From Campylobacteraceae bacterium (GTDB lineage: Bacteria; Campylobacterota; Campylobacteria; Campylobacterales; Campylobacteraceae), in NCBI GenBank assembly GCA_031258205.1, contig JAIRNE010000008.1, positions 1-39,881 of the forward strand: a stretch of 39,881 bases of DNA, read 5' to 3'. This document shows positions 10,901 through 18,047 of the stretch, one piece after another. The position numbers were made by a program, and so were the translations under genes. How positions within the stretch are numbered: position 1 is the stretch's first letter; the number at the start of each line of letters is the position of its first letter. The notes beneath the pieces are model-generated. The model was given only the letters and a program-made list of their open reading frames with translations, did no database searches and was not told the origin of the DNA.

Positions 10901-11905
10901 AAAAACCTGCATCAAGAGATAAAAGAGAAGCTTATCGCTTCAGGAGAGTATAAAGCCAATGAGATAGCCATACTAAACGGTAAAGAGATAACAGACCCAA
11001 CTTCGGGTAAAGAGGTAAGCGCGGCAGGCAAAAGAGGCATAGAGTTGAAACAAAAGATTGTGGACGCTTACGATAAGGGGCAGATAAAAGTTATTATAGG
11101 CACAACTCAAAGCGCGGGAGAGGGTATGAATATACAAAAATTTACAACAGATATTCATCACGTAGATATGACATGGACAAGCGCCCAGATAGAACAGCGA
11201 AACGGTCGCGGGGTAAGATACGGCAATATTTACGATAGCGTAAATATACATAATTACTTCCAAAAAGGCAGCTTTGACGAGCTTAGCTATAAAAAAGTGC
11301 GCGAAAAAGAGGGGTGGAACGAAGCTTTGTGGGAGGGTAAGATAATTGACGATAAAGTTTCGGTAGAGGAGGTAAGCAACGGTATGCCTACAACCGAAGA
11401 GCTTATGATACAGCTTGAGAGCGACCCTGTGAAAAGACAAAAACTTGAACTTCAAGTTGAGCATCAAAGGTTAGAAGATGAATATAACAACGCTCAAAAC
11501 ATGAATATATATCTAAACAATAAATTTCAAAACCTGAAAGGCGCTATCAATGTGGCTCATAATGATATCAAAGCCCTTGAGGAAAAGCTAAAAACCGACA
11601 CCCCAAATCAAACTCTTAAAGACTTGCGGCAGAGGATACTAAAAACAAAAGAAGCCGCAAAAAGAGCAGAGCTTCAAAGTCAATTTGACAAAATGCTCGC
11701 AGGCAGCCAAACTCATACTAAAAATATGATTGAAGCCAAGCAGAAAAGAATAAACGAAATGTCAAAGCAGGCGTACGATATGCAGTCTGAGATAAAAACA
11801 AGCAAGGAAGACCTTGACAATATAGCTAAAAAACTCACAGAGTTTGAAGATAAGAATATGAACGATAAAGGCGAAATAGTAACCGACTTTGAGGAGATAT
11901 GCTGA
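4949..11905 (+). CDS. giant polyvalent phage protein: ejection-like N-terminus, N6-adenine MTase domain, SF2/SNF2 helicase (DarB-like antirestriction)
   Basis: 2318 aa. MTase motif I LEPAAGSGNF and motif IV-like NVPF (~7.55-8.2 kb); helicase HDVGGGKTFAAIVLARA, IADEARAFKN, MLDATPTPN, and C-lobe IGTTQSAGEGMNIQKFTTDIHHVDMTWTSAQIEQRNGRGVRYG (~9.5-11.3 kb); C-terminal coiled coil. Confidence 0.85.
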   Translation: MNNLKIGDFFSDDELTGFAEKGFSFQQVQALAQNKYNKQLNLNPVEVPKFTAEQFSEEAKQKRNERLDEEILHPTRAMLKQNAAVGLGSLLKFNRWLVGTANPATWTSRIRYGNKAVDKAFEDIGGDEIKFWDEIAKGYEDAREYGIGLTGADPIPLYADFVGQAANPINFIGANGGAYYSGGKILWKAIGERFLINSLAGGSMAAYEYNNIYKKDTETTLKAAAFGALASGALGEGINGLFRGAIHGYGKVKDMQMYRSLPNIENKLSGIFEANKDDPEKAFKEMDFDIKEFLKKNAHSSKSVEELNKILKKIFGIDKQSTPEQQKALAEAMDDPLFAANEDNPTEAIVNTFLYGESLDTKLTVLNDLENDSPSSVIDQELYDGLKEYNAETIKIKGLDTIGQELAQKRAEIFTAYENSVNAYAKDVELTQTYINKFPDFNIEQINELVYVNNKPTPEMLQISSYINDGVSVHPRAAGMKIISMLESEIKHGQRTPEELAVKLKELGFGDEQINVFVEAYAKKDIMIAKQYIDKKIAAKGADDAVSTIYPDDGQRPNGRVSPFQNPEREVDAAFGGGEGGRSNVGSGELSQSLEGTLSNSESTGVQGSGQSTKSVSDRGGIPNDVEGLGRQLPSGRSGGSDGGVGKLPVVQRKTRDSDGALRRELEEPKPKNAEPLSISKLSVQIFANASEKQKRININGKNVNAYELDIEGTKAYIYSQSNGKRAKSKSVTVVDKNGKELGFNGQGNFLDAIGSAIITLRSDRMNIDMENKKKLRYEAWEKRQAAQSKKETKNEVKPQEPETELETPIDVNVDAAVKDIKVLFGESEAKESLNKNYNLNGKEPIELTKAQRKEINAKVDEIIKKEVKDITHEDREILRQYTGEGGLGGEGYNTLSQHFTPYHIAQNIYNALENAGVKFNNVLEPAAGSGNFVGMRPNLKWTTIDIDEKAFKVLQRLYPEANHYNISFEEFKGKDFDLIISNVPFIEQRGAGSLKARPDIKTLHDYYFASAIDKVKDNGVVAFITARGTMDRVDGTLRAELMSKADIIGAYRLSDNTFSKNAHTDVGADIIFLQKRPEGVKPRETNALDNEAFIKSSKDENGITINDYYKNRPENIMGEAAIIKDRFGKDTYKIMGEAKEIEIDYKPYSIDTPAPSAKSAPLNSKEFTAWAKENSVVYDKPKAKGVQIQNDKVYAAKEEISFDDIEGGVKIYENISASKEGEKILLLDKILHSSQNDKVAGIKLIDTYKKLYKKHPYDDKALRKIFENAVDKEKFYELGSYFDKDFTPAPVFTRETKFKDSGRVEVNSNSPLKDRLLHNENAQGITEVSKNELKEALDNEYALISDDMIQNNILYYGGNIYKKLDEAKKLLEQHKDDEFLSGKLQSQIEKLTEILPHAKSIDDFSVRGDERWLLNDGLEIYDLKTITKNFGDRSTTEYYTPFGQIFNNYINSRALINIKDGESIVSYRRRLRAAKDNVKETLLKIKELIRSDPELQAKIEDKYNRLYNAYVSPDYSRMEYLAKKAFDESLVKLRDNQKKWVLHALYEGKGINAHDVGGGKTFAAIVLARAMKQRGIAKKPLFVVPSKVLKNWEKEIKRAYPDAKVINLYALPKDTRTKTLYELANQEADYILISHEGFKKLQLPLDVEMRYTDELLNENLKTEALKGRQLALEQEKIAKYKAALMAQEEDKKISLDALGIDAIIADEARAFKNIGVNSKLARAGLGKQFSIKTGEGDKIGIDSAIAYDFRFKTRFIAENNNGRNVFMLDATPTPNKPLEIYTMLKHLDNNIFDEYGIRTDMDFSNKFFSYGKKVTADGKREDALQDIISAWDLKSIIDRYIEKIPTSAFESYGIKLPKKIILPPHIIEPSPESTLAFGDILERLGKARGSQDEMGSILGIYSEGRSASTDARLYQRAGIREFVDPTAKNNKLLAVIDEVLKVRKKDKKAGQVIFLDNAGHTAMQANILKDSKKGQVTLEPTLTKNLHQEIKEKLIASGEYKANEIAILNGKEITDPTSGKEVSAAGKRGIELKQKIVDAYDKGQIKVIIGTTQSAGEGMNIQKFTTDIHHVDMTWTSAQIEQRNGRGVRYGNIYDSVNIHNYFQKGSFDELSYKKVREKEGWNEALWEGKIIDDKVSVEEVSNGMPTTEELMIQLESDPVKRQKLELQVEHQRLEDEYNNAQNMNIYLNNKFQNLKGAINVAHNDIKALEEKLKTDTPNQTLKDLRQRILKTKEAAKRAELQSQFDKMLAGSQTHTKNMIEAKQKRINEMSKQAYDMQSEIKTSKEDLDNIAKKLTEFEDKNMNDKGEIVTDFEEIC
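6579..6947 (+). CDS. candidate overprinted gene, 122 aa, nested in the +1 frame of the giant polyvalent gene
   Basis: ATG 6579 preceded by AAAAGGAG (6565-6572) with 6-nt spacer; globular composition (MQFQPYTPTMDKDQMEEFLLSKIPKEKWMQLLEEV...NSQWYNVKLGIVMGLYAES). The enclosing frame is G/S/R-rich low complexity over the same bases. Second internal ATG 6699 with GGAGG upstream. Confidence 0.65.
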   Translation: MQFQPYTPTMDKDQMEEFLLSKIPKEKWMQLLEEVKEGEVMSEAESYPKALREHFQTVKVQAYKDLDRVLRALAIEAGYPTTLRDWDDSYPLGALAAVMEGLENSQWYNVKLGIVMGLYAES

Positions 11906-14640
11906 TGCTGTTTGATAGTATAAAATGCTTTGGGAAAAGAGCTTTAAGCAAGAATGTTGAGTTTTTGAAAAATCTTAATAAAGATACCGTACCATCACAA
12001 CCAAAACCCGTAACTAAAAATGGAAAAAAGATAGTAGAGTTTTTTAAAAAAGCTCTTGATAATAAAAGCGTTAAAAGCGAGCTTCAACTTGACCCCGTTG
12101 ATAATAAAAATGCTTTAATGATAAAAGAGAGTATAGGTCTTGATATAAAAGGATATGAGCGTAAAATCACAAGCGATGGAGTTATACATATAGAAAATGA
12201 GCACGGCGTTAATTCTAATGACAGACATAAGATAACAGACGACGATATAATGCTGTATGAGGATATAGTAACTAATCCGGACAAAATAGCTAAGTCAAAA
12301 ACTACGCAAGGACTTGACGCTATTGTATATCAAAAAAGATATAACGATACTATATATATCGTTGAAGAGGTAAGAACGGGCAGCAGAAAAAATAAGAATC
12401 CATCTCTTGCGCTAAAAACAATGTTTAAAAACAGCATTGACAAATGGAAACGATATAAAGGAAAAGATATAGAATGGAAAGATGTTAAAGGAGGGCGGGC
12501 GCTCGATGTCAATATATCATCTCCAAAAGGAGATGCCCCCGAGCTTTACGTCCGAAACACTCCCGCCGATAATGAAATTATACCACAATCTTGGTATCAA
12601 AATCAAGTTGATAAAGTTTTTGATACTGTCGGCGGTATCATAAGAAAGAGTGATAAAAAAGCAAATGATTTGGCTGATAATCTTACAAAAGGAAAACTCA
12701 AAAAGATAACGGGAGACGGATTTGTAACCGTATCCAAGACAATAGAAGAGGTAAGCTCTGTCATAGAAGACTTTAGAAATGCCACAAGACAGATATACGA
12801 ACAGGCTAAAAACAGAAGAGAGACTTTAGATAAAATGCTCACTTACGACGATAAGGTCGCTTTGCATAACGCTTTGGGAGGAGACTTGAGAGCTAAAGAA
12901 CTTCCCTCGCATCTTACCAATCTATATAAAAACATAAGAAAGATGATAGACGATAACGCCGAAGCTCTCATTAAAGCCGGAGCATTAGATAAGAAATATA
13001 AAATAGACGACTATCTAAAAAGATACTATAAAGAGTATGTAAAAAACAAAGAGGGCTTTTTTAGAAATTACTTTGACAAAAAGTTTAAAGCAAGAAAAGA
13101 TTTGACATACGATGAGAGAATAGCTCTTGGTATGATAGAAGACGCCTCTTTGGTAGTTCCTAACACTATCGCAGAGCAAAGAGTACAATTAGTCAAAGCT
13201 AACTTCTTAAAACAGGTTGCCGATAAATTTGGCGTTGATGAGGAACTTGACGGCTTTGTTAGAATGAGCGATGAGACGGTAGGAGGCGGCATAAAGAAGT
13301 ACGGAGCTTTGGGCGGTAAGTATGTGCCTCGTGAAGTTGCGGATGCAATCAAGGGAGCAGGAATACTAAAAGAGAACCTCTCCGCCCTTGAAGACGTTCT
13401 TTATCCTCTTATAGACCACATTAAAGTCAATGTTACCGTTAAAAACCCGACAACTCACCTTTATAACTTTGGCTCTAATATGCTGATGTCGTTTCTACAC
13501 GGCGATATGACATCTTTGGCAAGAGTGATAAAAATGCGCTTTAGCGATAAAGCGGCATTTGACAGCTTAGTGAAAAGAGCGCATGCGCAAGGCGTAGTCT
13601 CTCATCTTGGCGATATGGAGGAGATGTTTAAAAATGCTAAGCCTTTAGAGGGAAAAGAGCCTATCGCGCTTACGATACTTAAAAATATTTATATGGCTAA
13701 AGGCTCTAAGAGCGGCGAGTTTATGAGGAATGCTTACGGCTGGGGAGATTTAATCTTTAAAATAGCGCACTTTGACAGACTGACAAGAAGCGGGGTAAGC
13801 GATGCGGCTGCGGGTAAAGCGGCTAAAAAAGCTTATGTAGATTACTCAGAACCTCTGCCCGCGCTTTTAAGAATGGCAGACAAGGGAGGATTGATGCCTT
13901 TTATAGGATATACATATAGATCTACTCCTGTTGTGCTTAGGGCTATAGCTAAACACCCTTTTAGATTTGCAGTAATGCAGGCTGCGCTTATCGGCATGGG
14001 CGCTTCTGCTTGGTTTGGCGATACAGACAGAAAGAACGCTTATAAACCAAAGTGGGCGGGCAACAAGTGGTATGTTAATGCTTTTGGCGCGGACAGCTGG
14101 ATGAAAGTACCTGTTCTTGGCGGAGGGTGGTATCTTAACTCGGGACGTCTTGTGCCTGCGTTTAGATATGACGGATTTGATTTGCTTGACTTTCAGGGAG
14201 GTTTTTTGGGCGGAGTGATAAAAATATCAACGGGATACACTCCTTTAAACCGCAAAATAGACAAAGAAGATGACGCCGCCGGAACTAAAATACTAAAGCG
14301 CGCGACAGAAATGGCAAAGAATTACCTGCCTCCTCTTACGCTTGGCAGGTATGCACAGCAAAGCGCGGGATATATAACAGGACTTAATCCTCCAAAAAAC
14401 TACTACAATGAAGAGATGGGAGTAACTGAAATATACGCCAGATCGCTTGGAGTTAGGAAGTTTGACGAACAAACAGAGGCAACAAGCAAAGTAAACTTGT
14501 TGATAAACAGACAGAAAAAAGAGCTTAAAGAGGCTAAAACTACAACCCAAAGGCAAGAGATAAGAGATAAATACAAATGGGAGTTGGACAGATACAAAGA
14601 GTATGAGAAATCGGCACGGTTTAACTTGTCTAATTTTTAG
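11899..14640 (+). CDS. polyvalent phage protein with N-terminal PBECR-like (Barnase/EndoU/ColicinE5/RelE-like) nuclease domain and virion-associated C-terminus
   Basis: 913 aa; IENEHG...DRHKITDDDIMLYEDIVTNPD...IYIVEEVRTGSRKNKNPSLALKTMFK resembles PBECR domains. Start may be ATG 11905 (GGAG 8 nt upstream). Confidence 0.7.
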   Translation: MLMLFDSIKCFGKRALSKNVEFLKNLNKDTVPSQPKPVTKNGKKIVEFFKKALDNKSVKSELQLDPVDNKNALMIKESIGLDIKGYERKITSDGVIHIENEHGVNSNDRHKITDDDIMLYEDIVTNPDKIAKSKTTQGLDAIVYQKRYNDTIYIVEEVRTGSRKNKNPSLALKTMFKNSIDKWKRYKGKDIEWKDVKGGRALDVNISSPKGDAPELYVRNTPADNEIIPQSWYQNQVDKVFDTVGGIIRKSDKKANDLADNLTKGKLKKITGDGFVTVSKTIEEVSSVIEDFRNATRQIYEQAKNRRETLDKMLTYDDKVALHNALGGDLRAKELPSHLTNLYKNIRKMIDDNAEALIKAGALDKKYKIDDYLKRYYKEYVKNKEGFFRNYFDKKFKARKDLTYDERIALGMIEDASLVVPNTIAEQRVQLVKANFLKQVADKFGVDEELDGFVRMSDETVGGGIKKYGALGGKYVPREVADAIKGAGILKENLSALEDVLYPLIDHIKVNVTVKNPTTHLYNFGSNMLMSFLHGDMTSLARVIKMRFSDKAAFDSLVKRAHAQGVVSHLGDMEEMFKNAKPLEGKEPIALTILKNIYMAKGSKSGEFMRNAYGWGDLIFKIAHFDRLTRSGVSDAAAGKAAKKAYVDYSEPLPALLRMADKGGLMPFIGYTYRSTPVVLRAIAKHPFRFAVMQAALIGMGASAWFGDTDRKNAYKPKWAGNKWYVNAFGADSWMKVPVLGGGWYLNSGRLVPAFRYDGFDLLDFQGGFLGGVIKISTGYTPLNRKIDKEDDAAGTKILKRATEMAKNYLPPLTLGRYAQQSAGYITGLNPPKNYYNEEMGVTEIYARSLGVRKFDEQTEATSKVNLLINRQKKELKEAKTTTQRQEIRDKYKWELDRYKEYEKSARFNLSNF

Positions 14641-14675
14641 GATAATGCTATAATGGCGCAAAGGAAAGGATATAA

Positions 14676-14909
14676 ATGACTGAAAGTGAGTTTTTAAAAA
14701 CAAAGCTTGACTTTTTCAAGGCAGGTTTTACTATCTTAGCCGTTTCTTTTGCTGGTTTGGTTGGTTTTTTAGCTGTCAATTTCGGCAAAAATACGCTAAT
14801 CTTAAATTGCCTAACAATAGGCGCTATAGTTGTATTGGGTTTCATATTTTTAGTAGTCATGCTTGAAGTAGGAAAGATATTTAAAAGAATGAAGGAGTTA
14901 ATAAAATGA
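14676..14909 (+). CDS. small two-TM membrane protein (holin-like candidate)
   Basis: 77 aa, two hydrophobic helices, charged C-terminus KIFKRMKELIK. Confidence 0.5.
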   Translation: MTESEFLKTKLDFFKAGFTILAVSFAGLVGFLAVNFGKNTLILNCLTIGAIVVLGFIFLVVMLEVGKIFKRMKELIK

Positions 14910-14989
14910 TACAAGCATTTATTATTTTGGCTGTTGTCGCTTTTTGTCTAATAACGTTTTATGGCATTATTAAAGTCGCGCACACATAA
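14906..14989 (+). CDS. 27-aa single-TM small protein
   Basis: MIQAFIILAVVAFCLITFYGIIKVAHT*; overlaps previous ORF by 4 nt; AAGGAG upstream; below ORF-track length. Confidence 0.35.
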   Translation: MIQAFIILAVVAFCLITFYGIIKVAHT

Positions 14990-14996
14990 GAGAGTT

Positions 14997-15548
14997 TTAA
15001 TATACGCTGTTTAATGCGTTTTGCAAATCCTTTTCCGAAAGCCTCTGATATATAAGCGTTGTCGCGGCGTTGGCGTGTCCTAAATGTATCTGCGCCGCTT
15101 TTAGTAAGCCCTTTTCGCATAGTCTTGTCGCCGCGCCCGCTCTAAAAGAGTGCGAACTGTAGTGTTCTCCTAACACGGCTTGAATGTGCGTATTTAAAAG
15201 GCGTTTGAAGCTTGCCTTACTCATATCTCCGCCTTTCGCGCTCTTAAACCCGTCAAAACTGCCCGCGATTTTAGCTATCTCCTCCCTGCCTTTGTCGCTT
15301 GCGCGTATAATGCGCGCACGTTTTGATTTGGTGCGCTCTTTAGGCAGGACAAGTTCGCCTTTATTGCTAAGAGTTTGCAAGTCCTCGCGCGTAAAGAGCC
15401 TTATCTCGTCTATCCTGCATGCGGTGTGATAAAGCAGAGTATAGGCGCACATAAGTTTCTCTTTTGTGCCTTTTTGCATGCGTTTATTCACGCGTGCGGC
15501 TAATATTAATAGGTCAAACTGTGTCTTTGTTATCGGCTTTTTTTGCAT
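14997..15548 (-). CDS. tyrosine recombinase/phage integrase family (catalytic-domain-only)
   Basis: R..(CRIDEIRLF), HSFRAGAATRL, HLGHANAATTLIYQRL. Start revised from 15605 to ATG 15548, preceded by AAAAGGAG. Confidence 0.85.
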   Translation of the reverse strand: MQKKPITKTQFDLLILAARVNKRMQKGTKEKLMCAYTLLYHTACRIDEIRLFTREDLQTLSNKGELVLPKERTKSKRARIIRASDKGREEIAKIAGSFDGFKSAKGGDMSKASFKRLLNTHIQAVLGEHYSSHSFRAGAATRLCEKGLLKAAQIHLGHANAATTLIYQRLSEKDLQNALNSVY

Positions 15549-15723
15549 TTTTAAACTCCTTTTCTTTTTGCTCTCTAACATATTTTCGCCATCTAATGCC
15601 GTCAAGCATTAGCGCAAGCTTTGTGGGCGAAGTGGCTTTGTATCTATAGACTGTGTTTACGGATACGCCTAACTCTTTGGCAAGCTCGGCTGCCGAAGCT
15701 TTAACTTTAATCTCTTTTTGCAT
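15514..15723 (-). CDS. small HTH DNA-binding protein
   Basis: 69 aa; SAAELAKELGVSVNTVYRYKATSPTKLALMLDGIRWRKYV helix-turn-helix; AAAGGA upstream. Confidence 0.65.
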   Translation of the reverse strand: MQKEIKVKASAAELAKELGVSVNTVYRYKATSPTKLALMLDGIRWRKYVREQKEKEFKNAKKADNKDTV

Positions 15724-15739
15724 TTTTTATCCTTTCTTA

Positions 15740-15761
15740 AAAGAGGGTTTATACCCTCTTT
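15740..15761. terminator. hairpin between recombinase and HTH genes
   Basis: AAAGAGGG-TTTATA-CCCTCTTT, 8-bp perfect stem, followed on + strand by GATTTTTTT. Confidence 0.45.
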
Positions 15762-15770
15762 GATTTTTTT

Positions 15771-16661
15771 CTATTTTAACACAGAAAAGTTTGTAAACTT
15801 TAGCGGCTCTATGTATCTTGCATAGTGTTTATATAACATATCTGGGTTTGAATGCCCTAAGATATAACATAGTTCGCTTATCTTAACGCCTTTATCCAAA
15901 GCTGTAATAGCAAAAGTGTGGCGAGTTTGATATAGAATCCTATTGTTTTCCATGCCGCATTTTCTAAGCAAAGCGTGCCATCTATAAAACAAGCTGCATG
16001 CACCCTTTACATTAGGAAAAATGCGACCTGTTTTAGTTATCTTTTTTTGATCTCTAATAAATGTTTTAAGTTCTCTAAGAAGCGGTACGCGGCGTGGATT
16101 GTAGGTTTTAGGGGCATCTATAACATTCTTGTAAATATGTTTTGTAACATAGATACTTTCCTCGTTTATATCTTCCCAATCCAGAGCTGCAACCTCTCCT
16201 ATCCTCATACCTGTAAAAAATAAAAACGCAAGAAAGTTTCTAAACCAACCATTTGCATTATTTAAGAGCAGATTTATCTCTTGCTTTGTAAAGGGGTGCG
16301 GTTCTTTTTTTGGCTGCCTTCTTTTCATTTTTATCTCATCAAAAATATTTTTTTTGATCTTTTTATCAACAACAGCGCATTGTAATATACATCTAAAAAG
16401 GCTTATCACGTGTCGCTGTGAATTGCAATACAGATGAGAAATATCTTTGCATATCTGTTCTACTACATGTCTATTTATTTTTTTAATGTGCAATTTTGCA
16501 TATTTTACTATGTATCTTTTGTATATAGATGTATAGTCAAGGATAGTAGAATTTTTATATTTTCTTATATGCATGTGTTTATAAAAGTAGTATTCAACCG
16601 TGTATTTATCGCGAGAGAAGGCAGCAGCTAAAAAGCTGCTGCTATTAAGTAACTTTATCAA
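15771..16661 (-). CDS. tyrosine recombinase/phage integrase family
   Basis: 296 aa; N-terminal SAM-like domain; GMRIGEVAAL, TRHTFAITAL, LGHSNPDMLYKHYARY. Confidence 0.88.
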   Translation of the reverse strand: MIKLLNSSSFLAAAFSRDKYTVEYYFYKHMHIRKYKNSTILDYTSIYKRYIVKYAKLHIKKINRHVVEQICKDISHLYCNSQRHVISLFRCILQCAVVDKKIKKNIFDEIKMKRRQPKKEPHPFTKQEINLLLNNANGWFRNFLAFLFFTGMRIGEVAALDWEDINEESIYVTKHIYKNVIDAPKTYNPRRVPLLRELKTFIRDQKKITKTGRIFPNVKGACSLFYRWHALLRKCGMENNRILYQTRHTFAITALDKGVKISELCYILGHSNPDMLYKHYARYIEPLKFTNFSVLK

Positions 16662-17131
16662 CTTCCCTCCTTAATATTTAGCTCTTTAATCTCTTCAAGC
16701 ATTTTTACTCTCTCGTCTGTTATCTCGTTCAGCTTTTCTTTGTATCTATTAACAGCTGCAATAAGAGATCTTGCATAACGCATAACGCCTGTCTTTTTTA
16801 TCTTTTCGGGGCTATCTATGTATTTTGGGTGTTTGCTGTTTATTCTTTCCCAGCCATCTCCATCGTACTCCATCTCCTTAAAGAGGATCTTATTTTCGTC
16901 TTTATCCCAGACTGCCCAAATTTCCTTATTATCACTATCATAGGTGCTTTGCTTATATAATTCATCACCCGTATAAATAGTTATCAAATACCTATTGGAA
17001 TAGATATCTATGTTTTCTTTTATTAATTCTCCAAACTCTGCCCATTTTTGAATGAGCGCCGTTTGCAACTCTTTTGAAACTTTTCTGTTTCTTTGCGCGA
17101 TTTCTTGAATCTCTTTTCTTAGACTTTCCAT
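16658..17131 (-). CDS. hypothetical phage protein
   Basis: 157 aa; RBS AAAGGAT upstream; 4-nt overlap with recombinase gene. Confidence 0.55.
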   Translation of the reverse strand: MESLRKEIQEIAQRNRKVSKELQTALIQKWAEFGELIKENIDIYSNRYLITIYTGDELYKQSTYDSDNKEIWAVWDKDENKILFKEMEYDGDGWERINSKHPKYIDSPEKIKKTGVMRYARSLIAAVNRYKEKLNEITDERVKMLEEIKELNIKEGS

Positions 17132-17155
17132 TATTTATCCTTTATGGTATAATAA

Positions 17156-17178
17156 AGGCTGGAGTTTACCTCCAGCCT
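17156..17178 (-). terminator. hairpin/likely terminator after the 39-aa ORF
   Basis: AGGCTGGAG-(5-nt loop)-CTCCAGCCT perfect 9-bp stem; minus strand continues TTATTATACC. Confidence 0.5.
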
Positions 17179-17196
17179 CTTGTTTAAGGCTTATGC

Positions 17197-17316
17197 CTAA
17201 CCTATGGTTCGTGGGAGTTTGTTAGCGAGGTGGAACATAGCCGCAAACTCCCTTATATCTATCAGCTCTAAGCGGGCTAATAGGAAAGCTAAATCTCTTA
17301 GCTTCTTTCTTAACAT
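17197..17316 (-). CDS. 39-aa small protein
   Basis: MLRKKLRDLAFLLARLELIDIREFAAMFHLANKLPRTIG*; strong SD AAGGAGG 7 nt upstream (CCTCCTT at 17324-17330 on + strand); hairpin follows. Confidence 0.5.
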   Translation of the reverse strand: MLRKKLRDLAFLLARLELIDIREFAAMFHLANKLPRTIG

Positions 17317-17407
17317 TGGTTTTCCTCCTTTCTCAGTTTCCTGAAAAATTTGTAAAGAACTCGTAGATTTTTAAACCTACAATGGAATTATTGCATATTC
17401 AATATTA

Positions 17408-17453
17408 AAACATACTTAAAATCAATCAGAATATGATTAAGTAGTGTATGTTT
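17408..17453 (+). terminator. imperfect hairpin followed by T-run
   Basis: AAACATAC...GTATGTTT with further TTAA/ATCA pairing, then GCCCTTTTTTCTT. Confidence 0.35.
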
Positions 17454-17740
17454 GCCCTTTTTTCTTATATTTGGGTAAGCCCTGCGCTTATTTTGCGGCA
17501 GCAAAATAATAAGCACGCAGGCTTCCTATTGTTATTGCGTGCGGCGCGCAAGCTCTAAGGCGTGTAGATCCTCTTTTTACGTCTTTTTTTAAGCTCTAAC
17601 GCATAGGGTGGGGGAGAGGCAAATAAGATAAAAAGAACGGACGGGGCGGGGTTTTGGTGCGGGTTTGGAAAATTTCTGCCCCGCGCGTAAAGTGCAAGGT
17701 TGCAAGCGTTCTTGTCTTAAATATCTGCCTTAATATGTGA

Positions 17741-17771
17741 AAATGTATCTTTTTAACAAAAAGATACATTT
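17741..17771. repeat. perfect 14-bp inverted repeat with 3-nt centre
   Basis: AAATGTATCTTTTT-AAC-AAAAAGATACATTT. Confidence 0.7.
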
Positions 17772-18029
17772 ATTTTAAGTTTCAAGCTGTTTTTTTTAAG
17801 TTTCGGGGCTTGTTTAAGGTTAAGAGCGTTTTTGGCTTAAGGTTACATGGTTTGCGCGCGCGTGAAACATTATTACATCGTGTTTTTTCTCCACAGATGG
17901 TCGGCATCACGGCAGTTTATGGGGGGGGTATGTACCCATTTCGCCCATCGCGCCAATATGTCCGTTGGTTTATAATTTTTATAATTTTTGAAAAACTTGC
18001 CCTAATGTGAACAATTGCGCCAAACAGTA

Positions 18030-18047
18030 CATATTCACATGAATATG
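18030..18047. repeat. palindromic operator-like site
   Basis: CATATTCA-CA-TGAATATG; flanked by direct repeats ATGTGAACAA at 18004 and 18045. Confidence 0.5.

Noticed and set aside
4949-11905. Interpreting the 2318-aa protein as a type ISP restriction-modification enzyme
   Set aside because: MTase and helicase motifs are clear but no nuclease motif was recognised, and the gene is embedded in a virion module; DarB-like antirestriction fits better.
15184-15429. 81-aa + strand ORF opposite the recombinase
   Set aside because: Antisense shadow of a clearly recognisable tyrosine recombinase.
17810-18010. 66-aa + strand ORF in the non-coding interval
   Set aside because: No recognisable domain, no clear SD, and runs through repeat and G-run sequence; likely fortuitous.
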